DNA from: Algorimicrobium sediminis
GTDB taxonomy: Bacteria > Bacteroidota > Bacteroidia > Flavobacteriales > Flavobacteriaceae
Assembly: GCF_042684585.1 (NCBI RefSeq)
Contig: NZ_JBHULS010000001.1
Location: 434,001-498,000, forward strand
DNA length: 64,000 bases
Direction of reading: 5' to 3'
Shown: positions 26,862-34,843 of the stretch, piece by piece
Numbering within the stretch: position 1 is the stretch's first letter
Layout: every line of letters begins with the position of its first letter
Made by a program: the position numbers and the translations under genes
Notes under the pieces: generated by a model
What the model was told of the DNA's origin: nothing
The model's database searches: none
The model's input: the letters and a program-made list of their open reading frames with translations, nothing else

Positions 26862-27636
26862 AATATTAAAATATAGTTTTTTCGACCTCATGCGTAGCCG
26901 TTGGAGCTACGTGTATTTTGCCTTTTACTTACTACTAGGCGTTGTGTTATTATTTCTTAATAACGACTTATCTAAAGCGGTAATAACGCTCATGAATGTT
27001 ATTATTATTTTAGTGCCTTTAATTGGAACCATTTTTGGCGTAATGTACTACTATAATTCCAAAGAATTTACCGAACTACTTTTGGCACAACCCTTAAAGC
27101 GTTCGTCTATCTTTTTAGGCCAATATTTGGGTGTCGCTATTTCCTTGTCTATGAGTTTAATTTTAGGGCTGGGTATACCATTTGTTTTTTATGGTTTGTT
27201 TATGTCCAATGCCATATGGGATTTTAGCTTGCTCCTTATAACAGGTGTGTTTTTAACCTTCATTTTTACAGCATTAGCTTTCAATATTGCATTATCCAAC
27301 GAGAATAAAATAAAAGGTTTTGGATACGCTATTTTATTGTGGTTGTTTTTGGCTGTTATTTACGACGGTGTATTTTTAATGACCTTATTGTTTTTTGAAG
27401 ATTATCCTCTAGATAAACTATCGCTTGTTGGAACCGTACTAAATCCGGTAGATTTGTCCAGAACACTCATTCTATTAAAGTTGGATATTTCTGCGCTTTT
27501 AGGTTATACGGGAGCAGTTTTTAAGCAATTTTTTGGCACTAACTTCGGACTCATCGTTTCATTTTCTATGTTGGTTTTATGGGTGTTTATGCCCGTTTTA
27601 AGAATTGTAAAAAAATCCAAGAAAAAAGATTTCTAG
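26854..27636 (+). CDS. nosY: NosY, ABC transporter permease subunit
   Basis: 260 residues with six hydrophobic segments. The start MLKILKYSFFDLMRSRWSYV and the block FTELLLAQPLKRSSIFLGQY are characteristic of NosY. The C-terminus is basic (RIVKKSKKKDF). It forms the membrane part of the NosDFY complex. It is the last gene of the nos run; no clear terminator follows, and the next promoter region carries a separate Fnr-like box. Confidence 0.93.
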   Translation: MLKILKYSFFDLMRSRWSYVYFAFYLLLGVVLLFLNNDLSKAVITLMNVIIILVPLIGTIFGVMYYYNSKEFTELLLAQPLKRSSIFLGQYLGVAISLSMSLILGLGIPFVFYGLFMSNAIWDFSLLLITGVFLTFIFTALAFNIALSNENKIKGFGYAILLWLFLAVIYDGVFLMTLLFFEDYPLDKLSLVGTVLNPVDLSRTLILLKLDISALLGYTGAVFKQFFGTNFGLIVSFSMLVLWVFMPVLRIVKKSKKKDF

Positions 27637-27974
27637 GATGTTAACACGTAATATGTTCGGGTGTGTTATTAATAACGGTTTTTGTTTGGTTTAAAGTGTA
27701 AGCCATAAAAACCAAAGGATAAACAAAAGAAGCTAACATTTGCCTTTACAGTTTACAACTGCTGGTAAAAACCACAAAGTTGCAACAATTTAAAAACGCC
27801 CAGGCCCGGTTTCGTGGCATTAGGGTTAGCTAAACTAAATGACATAAAACATGCAGCTGCCAATTTAAAAGACCGAAATAACGCCTTTAAAAATACTTTA
27901 ACAAATAGTTAAAGGTGATTTTTGTCATGTTTGGATTTGCCATGATTCTGTATCTTTGTACTATGATTAAAACG
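27637..27974. other. intergenic region after nosY
   Basis: 338 bp. Its right end contains the Fnr-like box and -7 element of site E. The remainder shows no gene, terminator or repeat that I can support. Confidence 0.5.
27915..27958 (+). promoter_or_regulatory. Fnr-like box plus -7 element of the copper-uptake unit (site E)
   Basis: Box GTGATTTTTGTCAT at 27915-27928; -7 element TATCTTTG at 27951-27958, again beginning 36 nt after the box start. The GTG at 27915 could be read as a start codon but belongs to the box. Confidence 0.8.
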
Positions 27975-28361
27975 ATGTTACATATTATTACAGCCTACGT
28001 GCTTGCTATCATTTTGTTAGCAAACCACATTAATACTTTGGTTATAGTAAGTGACTTTGTTATTAATCAGGATTTTATAGCCAAAACGCTTTGTATTCAA
28101 AAAGACGATCAACAAGGGTGTAATGGTAAATGCCAGTTAAAAACAGAATTAGCAAAAAACGAAACCGGCCCAGATAGTAACACACCACGTAACCAAGCAG
28201 TAAAACGCATAGGTCTAGATTTTTACTTTGTTTCTGAAATTAGTAAACTTCCGTCGGGTAATGAAAACTTTATAGTAACTAACGTTACTAATTACACGTT
28301 TATACACACACTAAAAAGTCAATCTATACCGGTTGACACGCCACCACCAGATTTTAGTTAA
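27975..28361 (+). CDS. short membrane-anchored protein with a CNGKC motif
   Basis: 128 residues from ATG 27975 (ATG 27963 is a second choice, but would leave almost no leader after the -7 element). One N-terminal hydrophobic helix (about 3-26) is followed by TLCIQKDDQQGCNGKCQL, giving Cys 40, 49 and 53 close to the membrane surface. The C-terminal part is polar and ends VDTPPPDFS. I recognise no named family; similar short proteins with a CNGKC core occur beside receptors in Bacteroidota as far as I recall. The three Cys suggest Cu(I) or another thiophilic metal. It is the first gene behind site E. Confidence 0.7.
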   Translation: MLHIITAYVLAIILLANHINTLVIVSDFVINQDFIAKTLCIQKDDQQGCNGKCQLKTELAKNETGPDSNTPRNQAVKRIGLDFYFVSEISKLPSGNENFIVTNVTNYTFIHTLKSQSIPVDTPPPDFS

Positions 28362-28527
28362 TTTTTACAGTTCTTACCAAAACCAGCTGCGCTGAAGTTC
28401 TGCCTATATAAATAAGGCAGAGTAAGCGCATGCAATCAAAATTTAGCGTAAAATAAATCGAAACAGACCGTTTTAAGGTTTTGTTAGGATGGTTATGCGC
28501 AAAAATCAAACTTAAAAATTACTAAAA

Positions 28528-29379
28528 ATGAAACTAAAATTTATAATTCCCGCATTGTTTATTGCTTTATTGTTTTCTGCTTGTTCAGAGGACGATACAA
28601 CCAACGATACCCCAACTTTTAATGAATTAACAGGTTTAAATAAAGTTCAAGATTTAACCAACAGCACGCACACCATAGAATTGTATAATGCTACAGGTCG
28701 TTTTTATACGGGTTACAATGAAATTAGTCTGCGTATTAAAGACAATGCCACAAACAGCTATGTTAAAAATGCCGCTATTACATGGATGCCCGTTATGCAA
28801 ATGCCAACCATGCAACATTCTTGCCCAAAAACCAATCCTGTAAAAGCACTGGGTAAGGAAACAGTTTATACGGGTAACATAGTGTACCAAATGGCTTTTA
28901 CCGACGGTTCTGGTTGGTCCTTAACGGTTAACTATACCATAAATGGTATGGACTATACGGTTACTGCGCCTATAACAGTTATGCAAAGTAGTAAACAAAA
29001 TGTGGCCAGTGTTTTGGGTAGCGATAATAAACGATATGTAGTGGCCATGATAGCGCCTAAAAACCCTATAATTGGAAACAACGAGTTAGTAGTAGGTCTG
29101 TACCAAATGGAAAATATGATGACCTTTTCTGAAGTACCAGACTATTCCTTAACCTTGGATCCAAGAATGCCTGGAATGGGTAACCACAGTTCGCCAAATA
29201 ACACCAGTTTAGTGTTTAATTCTGCCGATAAACAGTATTATGCCAACTTATCCTTAACCATGACAGGGTATTGGGTGTTAAACCTGCAATTACTGGATTC
29301 GGAAGGTAATGTTCTAAAAGGCGAACCAGTTACCCTAGAAAATACACAAAGTAGTCTCTATCTAGAATTGGAGTTTTAA
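28528..29379 (+). CDS. lipoprotein with two Met/His-rich YtkA/FixH-like repeats
   Basis: 283 residues. MKLKFIIPALFIALLFSACS is a lipoprotein signal (Cys 19). The mature part holds two internal repeats. Repeat 1 (about 60-140) runs GYNEISLRI, MPVMQMPTMQHSCP, YQMAFTDGSGWSLTVNY; repeat 2 (about 182-262) runs GNNELVVGL, DPRMPGMGNHSSP, ANLSLTMTGYWVLNLQL. Each carries the core MPxM(x1-2)HSxP (Met 92/95 with His 97; Met 214/217 with His 220). This is the layout of YtkA/FixH-type beta-sandwich domains, and Met/His clusters of this sort often bind copper. It lies between the CNGKC gene and a copper-type receptor, so a periplasmic or surface copper carrier is likely. Function is inferred. Confidence 0.7.
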   Translation: MKLKFIIPALFIALLFSACSEDDTTNDTPTFNELTGLNKVQDLTNSTHTIELYNATGRFYTGYNEISLRIKDNATNSYVKNAAITWMPVMQMPTMQHSCPKTNPVKALGKETVYTGNIVYQMAFTDGSGWSLTVNYTINGMDYTVTAPITVMQSSKQNVASVLGSDNKRYVVAMIAPKNPIIGNNELVVGLYQMENMMTFSEVPDYSLTLDPRMPGMGNHSSPNNTSLVFNSADKQYYANLSLTMTGYWVLNLQLLDSEGNVLKGEPVTLENTQSSLYLELEF

Positions 29380-29394
29380 ACTGCTTACATGATG

Positions 29395-29431
29395 CTTACA
29401 GGTAGTAAGGTTATTACAAACTACCTGTAAG
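29395..29431. repeat. 12-bp perfect inverted repeat between lipoprotein and receptor genes
   Basis: CTTACAGGTAGT (29395-29406) and its exact reverse complement (29420-29431) flank a 13-nt loop. No T run follows, so it is not a standard terminator. It may be an RNA stem that sets the ratio of the two gene products, or an operator. Confidence 0.75.
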
Positions 29432-29450
29432 TTTAAAACACTATTACACC

Positions 29451-31448
29451 ATGAAAAAGTATATCCTATACACCATAGGCTTGCTGTTTAGTGCCCACTT
29501 ATATGCGCAAAACACAGCCAACATAATTGAAAACGACACCACACAATTGGAGGAAGTAATTGTTATTGGTCAGCGTAAATTAAGTAATTACCGACAAGAA
29601 AAAACACTTTCTAGCCTTGATGCTTATTTAGAGAAATCTAACAGAATTACCATGATTAAGCGTGGTAATTATGCCTGGGAACCCACCATGAATAACATGA
29701 CAAGCGAACGTTTAAACGTAACTATTGATGGCATGCAAATTTTTGGTGCCTGTACCGATAAAATGGACCCTATAACCTCCTACGTAGACGTTTCAAACTT
29801 GGAAAAAGTAAGCATAGGCTCTGGGCAAGAAGGCACCGAAAACGGCCATGCTATAGGCGGTGGCATTAACTTGCAGTTACCACAAGCAAAATATTATAAC
29901 TTTGGATTTAAGTCTAGCGCCGATTTGGGCTACGAAAGCAATGGCAATTACCGCACGGCTGGACTAGATGTGGAGTATTCCGGAAATCGCCTTTATTTTA
30001 ATGCCGATGGTATTTATAGAAAATCTGATAATTATGATGCCGGAAACAATAAAGAGGTCTTATACTCGCAGTTTGAGAAATTTAATGTGTCTTTTCAAGG
30101 AGGTTACAAAATAAACGATAGCCATACCATGGATGCCAATATTATATACGACAAAGCAACCAATGTAGGCTATCCAGCCTTGCCCATGGATGTGTCTTTG
30201 GCCGAAGCTTTAATTGGGTCTGTTACGCACAATTATAAAAACAATGATTCTAAAATTACTTCATGGGAGTCTAAATTGTACGTTAATACAATTACCCATA
30301 TTATGGACGATTCTAAACGCCCAGATGTACCCATAAGAATGGATATGCCTGGTTGGAGCGACACCTATGGTTTTTATAGTAAAGCAGCATTCAGCCTTAA
30401 AAAGCATGCCTTTTTATTAAATTTAAATGGTTTTTATAATAAATCGGTTGCCGAAATGACCATGTATCCAAATGATAGTAATCAACCTGCTATGTTTATG
30501 TACACGTGGCCAGACATACGCACCTTATATTCCGGTATTTACGCCAAAGATGTTATGCAGTTAACTACCAATAAAACACTTACTGCCTCTGCCAGATTAG
30601 GTTTTCATAACAACCGCATTGCCGATCCAGTTGGGCTGGAGAGTTTACAAATATTTTATCCAGAATTGGACGCTAGTAAAAACCGATTTTTAATGAGTGT
30701 GGCTGCCGATTATTTGTATAAAAAACCAACCTACGATGCAGGAATTGGTTTGGCATACGGACAGCGTGCACCATCTGTTAGCGAAGGCTATGGGTTCTTT
30801 TTATTTAATAGTTTCGATAACTACGATTATATTGGTAATCCAAACTTGAAAAATGAAAAATCAGTTGAAATTAATGCCAAGGCGAATTGGTATAAAAAAC
30901 AGTTTAAAGTAGGTGTGGAGGCCTCATATTTTTATATTATGGATTATATAATAGGCACCATAAACCCTAGTTTAAGCGCTATGACTATTGGTGCAGATGG
31001 CGTACGCATTTACAACGGCCTTTCCCATGCTTCAATTTTTGATGTTTTTTTGAATACACAATATAATTTTACAAAAAAACTTTCTGCAAATGCTACCATA
31101 GGCTATAATTATGGCTATGGCAGTAACGATGAAAATTTACCACTTATTAAGCCCTTATCGTATTTAGTTGAAGTAGCCTATAATACCACAAAGTTTAATG
31201 CTGCCTTGCAACTAGAAGGAAACGGAAACCAAAGTAACTATAGCAGCTTTTATGGCGAAGATGAAACTCCAGCCTATGGCGTATTAAACTTGAATTTAGG
31301 TAATGTAGTACAAATTAACAATCAGAGAATGATTTTTAAATATGGTGTCGAAAACATTCTGGATACCAATTATTCTACCTATGCCGACTGGAATAATATT
31401 CCGCGTCAAGGCCGAAACTTTTACGCCAATGTATCCTACGTGTTTTAA
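29451..31448 (+). CDS. TonB-dependent copper receptor, OprC/NosA-like
   Basis: 665 residues. Signal peptide 1-19 (HLYAQ), a TonB box-like region ATT near LEEVIVIGQ, a plug (about 65-145) and a barrel ending FYANVSYVF. The plug block GACTDKMDPITSY resembles the OprC/NosA block around its MDPPT motif. OprC binds copper through a CxxxM pair in the plug and an HxM pair in the barrel about 180 residues on; here C101/M105 and H283/M285 (THIMDD) have the same composition and spacing. Methionines are also rich nearby (PIRMDMPGW, MTMYP, AMFMYTW). NosA is a known copper receptor for N2O reductase in Pseudomonas. It ends the site E unit next to nos genes. Confidence 0.85.
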   Translation: MKKYILYTIGLLFSAHLYAQNTANIIENDTTQLEEVIVIGQRKLSNYRQEKTLSSLDAYLEKSNRITMIKRGNYAWEPTMNNMTSERLNVTIDGMQIFGACTDKMDPITSYVDVSNLEKVSIGSGQEGTENGHAIGGGINLQLPQAKYYNFGFKSSADLGYESNGNYRTAGLDVEYSGNRLYFNADGIYRKSDNYDAGNNKEVLYSQFEKFNVSFQGGYKINDSHTMDANIIYDKATNVGYPALPMDVSLAEALIGSVTHNYKNNDSKITSWESKLYVNTITHIMDDSKRPDVPIRMDMPGWSDTYGFYSKAAFSLKKHAFLLNLNGFYNKSVAEMTMYPNDSNQPAMFMYTWPDIRTLYSGIYAKDVMQLTTNKTLTASARLGFHNNRIADPVGLESLQIFYPELDASKNRFLMSVAADYLYKKPTYDAGIGLAYGQRAPSVSEGYGFFLFNSFDNYDYIGNPNLKNEKSVEINAKANWYKKQFKVGVEASYFYIMDYIIGTINPSLSAMTIGADGVRIYNGLSHASIFDVFLNTQYNFTKKLSANATIGYNYGYGSNDENLPLIKPLSYLVEVAYNTTKFNAALQLEGNGNQSNYSSFYGEDETPAYGVLNLNLGNVVQINNQRMIFKYGVENILDTNYSTYADWNNIPRQGRNFYANVSYVF

Positions 31449-31511
31449 GGCGAAGCAGCACCAGTTACACAGGATTGTCTAGGCGTTGCAAACGGTTTTA
31501 ATAGAATGAAT

Positions 31512-31549
31512 AAAAAGCTTTCAACTTGCTGCCTTGGAAGCTTTTTTTT
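31512..31549 (+). terminator. intrinsic terminator after the copper receptor
   Basis: An 11-bp stem with one G-U wobble (31512-31522 with 31536-31546) and eight T residues, 63 bp after the receptor stop. Confidence 0.85.
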
Positions 31550-32116
31550 GTTCAAATAGGCTAGCGAGGTTAGCAAAAAGGAACAAGTAAAAAAATAGAT
31601 GGTTGTATCCAAACATCGCTAACGGAATAGTGCCAGATCAACAAACGATTGAAGCACCACAGATTCAAAAAAGAGTTTTGTGTTTTTTTTCTGAAGTAAA
31701 ACTTCTAAATAATGGGGGAGCCCCCTATGTAACCAACAAAACGAGCTGCCAATTTATGCTACGAAGGCAGTTTGAAACCTGAAAATATGCTAATAAGTAT
31801 AAATCAACTTTTAGATATAAATAACTTGTAATGAGATAAGATGCGTAAACTAAAGACTAAAGTTTCCTGAAATATCTTTCATTAAAATAAGCCACTTTAC
31901 CTACCTTATTTTTTAAAATTTACCACCGCTCTGTCAGAAGAGCGTTAAGGCATTAGGACGTTCTCTAATAGCGTTATGGTGTTAGTGTTGATGGTGTGTA
32001 GGCGCGTAAAAATGAAATAATAAAATAAAACAGAATTGCCACGGGTATCTAGCAGCCGAAGTATAGCGTTTTAACCTAGCAATAAAAAGGTGGTTTTGTT
32101 GTGTATACTTGTATGT
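31550..32116. other. non-coding stretch between the nos/copper region and the cbb3 operon
   Basis: 567 bp with stops in all frames and no recognisable gene remnant. It contains a small GC-rich palindrome, GGGGGAGCCCCC (about 31714-31725), isolated in AT-rich surroundings. No promoter-like TAnnTTTG was found. Confidence 0.5.
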
Positions 32117-32818
32117 TTAGTGGCAATCTATCTCACTGGATACAGTTTCGGTAACAGGAGCAGGAGAAATATAAGGAATCCCAAGTCCTAAACCGCGTAA
32201 AATAAACAGTAAACCAATTATAACAACAAAAACGGGAATGGCCTTTTGGATGCGTTGTTTAATTTTGGCATTTAAAAATTTGCCCAAATAGATGGCAGTT
32301 GTCATTAATGGTATGGTGCCCAAACCAAACAAGGTCATGTATAAAGCCCCTTGAAAGGCATTAGCGCTAGCCAAGGACCCAAAAACCGCCATATAAACAA
32401 GGCCACAAGGTAAAAAACCATTTAAAAAGCCTATAGTTAAAAAGGTGTCAGGTGTTTTCTTTTTAAGTGCTGCACCTAATCCCGATTTAATTTTGGAGAT
32501 AACTTTATAAATAGGTTTGGAAAAATTATATTTATTAAATGTTTTGTAGGGAAGGAGTATGGCTACTATCATTAAAACACCTATAATAATGGATAGTTGT
32601 TGTTGCAAGCCAAATATGTATAAACTTTTACCAATAAGACCAAATACCAAACCTATTAAACTGTAAGCTAAAATACGTCCAAAATGATAAAGTGTTATTT
32701 GGGCTATTTTTCTGGTGGAGTTTTGCCTGTCTACTGGCAGCATAAAGGCTATTGGTCCGCACATACCAACGCAGTGAAAACTACCTAGTAAGCCAAGTAT
32801 AAGAGCAGACCACAGCAT
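32117..32818 (-). CDS. SafE/TauE (UreH-type) membrane protein of the cbb3 cluster
   Basis: 233 residues with six hydrophobic segments. The first membrane helix contains SFHCVGMCGPIAFML (His 15, Cys 16, Met 19, Cys 20) and the fourth has FLPCGLVYMAVFG, the two signatures of the UreH_2 family. The tail ends SSEIDCH. Proteins of this type are often annotated as sulfite exporters but are regularly found behind ccoH, where a part in copper or thiol handling for oxidase assembly is suspected. It starts 1 bp after the ccoH stop, so it is the last gene of the cco operon. Confidence 0.85.
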   Translation of the reverse strand: MLWSALILGLLGSFHCVGMCGPIAFMLPVDRQNSTRKIAQITLYHFGRILAYSLIGLVFGLIGKSLYIFGLQQQLSIIIGVLMIVAILLPYKTFNKYNFSKPIYKVISKIKSGLGAALKKKTPDTFLTIGFLNGFLPCGLVYMAVFGSLASANAFQGALYMTLFGLGTIPLMTTAIYLGKFLNAKIKQRIQKAIPVFVVIIGLLFILRGLGLGIPYISPAPVTETVSSEIDCH

Positions 32819-32819
32819 G

Positions 32820-33266
32820 TTAATACCTTATTTCTTTTTTGAATAAATAGGAATTTCCATTATATTGCCAATCTACGGTAAGGTTCCAACGACCACCTAA
32901 CAAACGGTTGTCAGGTATGAGCAAATTTTGATTTGACAATGAAATAGGCACTTCAAAGTCAAATTGTTTATTAGATGGTCTGTATAGGAACACTTTTCCT
33001 GTTATTTTAGAAACGTCCAAAGAGTCTGGGAAGGTTATTAAAATGCCTTCCTCGCTTTGCGTAGATTGCACGTTTTGTGCTAGTTTATTTCCTTTTATTT
33101 CTTTTTCCATATTACCTTGAACTTTTAGTTCTTGTTGGTAATAATCCTCAACTACTAAATCGTACTGGTAGGTGCTGTCCACACTCATTTTAATAACAAA
33201 ATACATTATAAAGCATATAAAGCCTACTAATGCCAATACCAAGCCTGTACCCCAATTTATTCTCAT
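32820..33266 (-). CDS. ccoH: CcoH/FixH, cbb3 oxidase assembly protein
   Basis: 148 residues. One N-terminal helix (about 6-27, GTGLVLALVGFICFIMYFVI) and a periplasmic beta domain (GILITFPDSLDVSKITGKVF, LGGRWNLTVDWQYNGNSYLF) are typical of FixH/CcoH. It helps assemble the cbb3 complex and is thought to work with the copper ATPase CcoI. It lies between ccoG (128 bp upstream) and the SafE-like gene. A weak Fnr-like half-site pair lies upstream at 33300. Confidence 0.9.
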   Translation of the reverse strand: MRINWGTGLVLALVGFICFIMYFVIKMSVDSTYQYDLVVEDYYQQELKVQGNMEKEIKGNKLAQNVQSTQSEEGILITFPDSLDVSKITGKVFLYRPSNKQFDFEVPISLSNQNLLIPDNRLLGGRWNLTVDWQYNGNSYLFKKEIRY

Positions 33267-33299
33267 GGTTTTTAAGTTTTAAATCCGTACTAACATATA

Positions 33300-33313
33300 C
33301 TGACAACTATCAG
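33300..33313 (-). promoter_or_regulatory. possible Fnr-like box upstream of ccoH (weak)
   Basis: CTGACAACTATCAG fits TGAYnnnnRTCA, but no -7 element lies at the 36-nt spacing seen elsewhere. It could be a chance match. Confidence 0.25.
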
Positions 33314-33394
33314 GAGGAAAGACGGTATCTGTTGTTTTATTATTTATTAATTTTAATTTTTTTATGTGCTGTTACAGCCAACCAACCCGTTTAG

Positions 33395-34819
33395 TTAGTT
33401 GTAACTTCGCGGCCCTAAAAAGTTAACGGTTTCGGTTTCAATAAGCTCATCGTTGCTATAAACCTCTATCATGAGCTTGTTTTTATCGCTATTTAAGTCG
33501 GCCTGATTTATTTCAATAAATAAGGTGCCTTGTGTTAAACCTTGCGGAGGCACATTAAAAGTATCTGCATTGGACACAACCTTAACCTCACCATTAACTT
33601 TTCGTAATTTAAAGGTTATGTTTTCAATTTCGCGTGTTGTTTTATTTACCAGTTTATAGGTAAATACATTACTTATTATATTATTGTCTTTGTGTTCGTA
33701 AAGCTGGCCAGGTAGTCTTAAAATGTTAGCCTCAACATCATTACGAAGTAGCAACATTCCAATTAAAAGGCCAATTAGTATTGTTAAAACAGCAATATAA
33801 CCCTTTAAGCGCGGTGTTAATTTAAATGCTTCTTTTTTCTCAATTTCATCTTCACTAGCATAGCGGATTAGGCCTTTTGGTAAATTAATGCTTTCCATAA
33901 TATGGTCGCATTCGTCTATACAAGCCGTACAGTTTATGCATTCCAGCTGGGTTCCATTCCGGATATCAATACCTGTTGGGCACACGTGTACACATTGTAA
34001 ACAATCTATACAATCGCCATGACCTAAAGCGTTACGGTCCTCATTTTTTCTGAATTTTTTACGTCCATTTTCAGCTTCACCACGTTTATGATCGTAGGCA
34101 ACTACTATAGATTTGTTATCTAATAATACGCCTTGTAAGCGACCATAAGGACAGGCAATAATACAAACTTGTTCTCTAAACCACGCAAATACAAAATAGA
34201 ATACGGCTGTAAAAATGAGTAACGGAAACAAGGTTCCCATGTGTTCTACAGGTCCTTCTGTTATGTATTGAATAAGTTTATCGCTTCCAATTAGGTAAGC
34301 TAAAAAGATATTTGCGATAGCGAATGAAATAAGCAGAAAGATAAACCATTTTAATAGCCTCTTTTTAATTTTTTCGGCATTCCATGGTTGTTTGTCTAGC
34401 TTTCGTTGTTTATTTCTGTCGCCATCTATCCAGTATTCAATGCGTCTAAAAACCATTTCCATGAATATGGTTTGCGGACAAATCCAGCCACAAAATATAC
34501 GGCCAAAACCTACTGTAAAAAGAGCTATAAAAATAACTCCAATAATCATGGAAAGTACGAACAGGTAAAAATCTTGTGGCCAAAAAGGCAGTCCAAAAAT
34601 ATTGAATCGGCGTTCCAATATGTTAAACATAAGGAACTGATTACCGTTTATTTTTACAAACGGGGCTGCAAATAGGAATGCCAACAAAGCGTAGCTTACT
34701 ATTTTGCGCCATTCGTAGTATCTGCCGCTAGGTTTTTTTGGGTATACCCAAGCGCGCTTACCCTGGTCGTCTAGGGTACCGATACTATCTCTGAATGATT
34801 CATTTTTTGGACTTTCCAC
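33395..34819 (-). CDS. ccoG: CcoG, 4Fe-4S ferredoxin-type cbb3 accessory protein
   Basis: 474 residues, starting with GTG at 34819; no ATG is in a better place. Five or so membrane helices carry the motifs FCGWICPQTIFMEMVFRR and VCIIACPYGRLQG. A double 4Fe-4S domain follows, CIDCLQCVHVCPTGID and LECINCTACIDECD, then one more helix and a periplasmic IgG-like domain to the C-terminus. CcoG is a membrane Cu(II) reductase needed for copper delivery to the cbb3 oxidase in proteobacteria. It lies 24 bp after ccoP. Confidence 0.94.
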   Translation of the reverse strand: MESPKNESFRDSIGTLDDQGKRAWVYPKKPSGRYYEWRKIVSYALLAFLFAAPFVKINGNQFLMFNILERRFNIFGLPFWPQDFYLFVLSMIIGVIFIALFTVGFGRIFCGWICPQTIFMEMVFRRIEYWIDGDRNKQRKLDKQPWNAEKIKKRLLKWFIFLLISFAIANIFLAYLIGSDKLIQYITEGPVEHMGTLFPLLIFTAVFYFVFAWFREQVCIIACPYGRLQGVLLDNKSIVVAYDHKRGEAENGRKKFRKNEDRNALGHGDCIDCLQCVHVCPTGIDIRNGTQLECINCTACIDECDHIMESINLPKGLIRYASEDEIEKKEAFKLTPRLKGYIAVLTILIGLLIGMLLLRNDVEANILRLPGQLYEHKDNNIISNVFTYKLVNKTTREIENITFKLRKVNGEVKVVSNADTFNVPPQGLTQGTLFIEINQADLNSDKNKLMIEVYSNDELIETETVNFLGPRSYN

Positions 34820-34843
34820 AATGTTTGGTTTTACAAATCGTTT

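Noticed and set aside
28399..28421. TCTGCCT / AGGCAGA inverted repeat before the Met/His lipoprotein gene
   Set aside because: Only 7 bp with a 9-nt AT loop and no T tail; not enough to call a terminator or operator.
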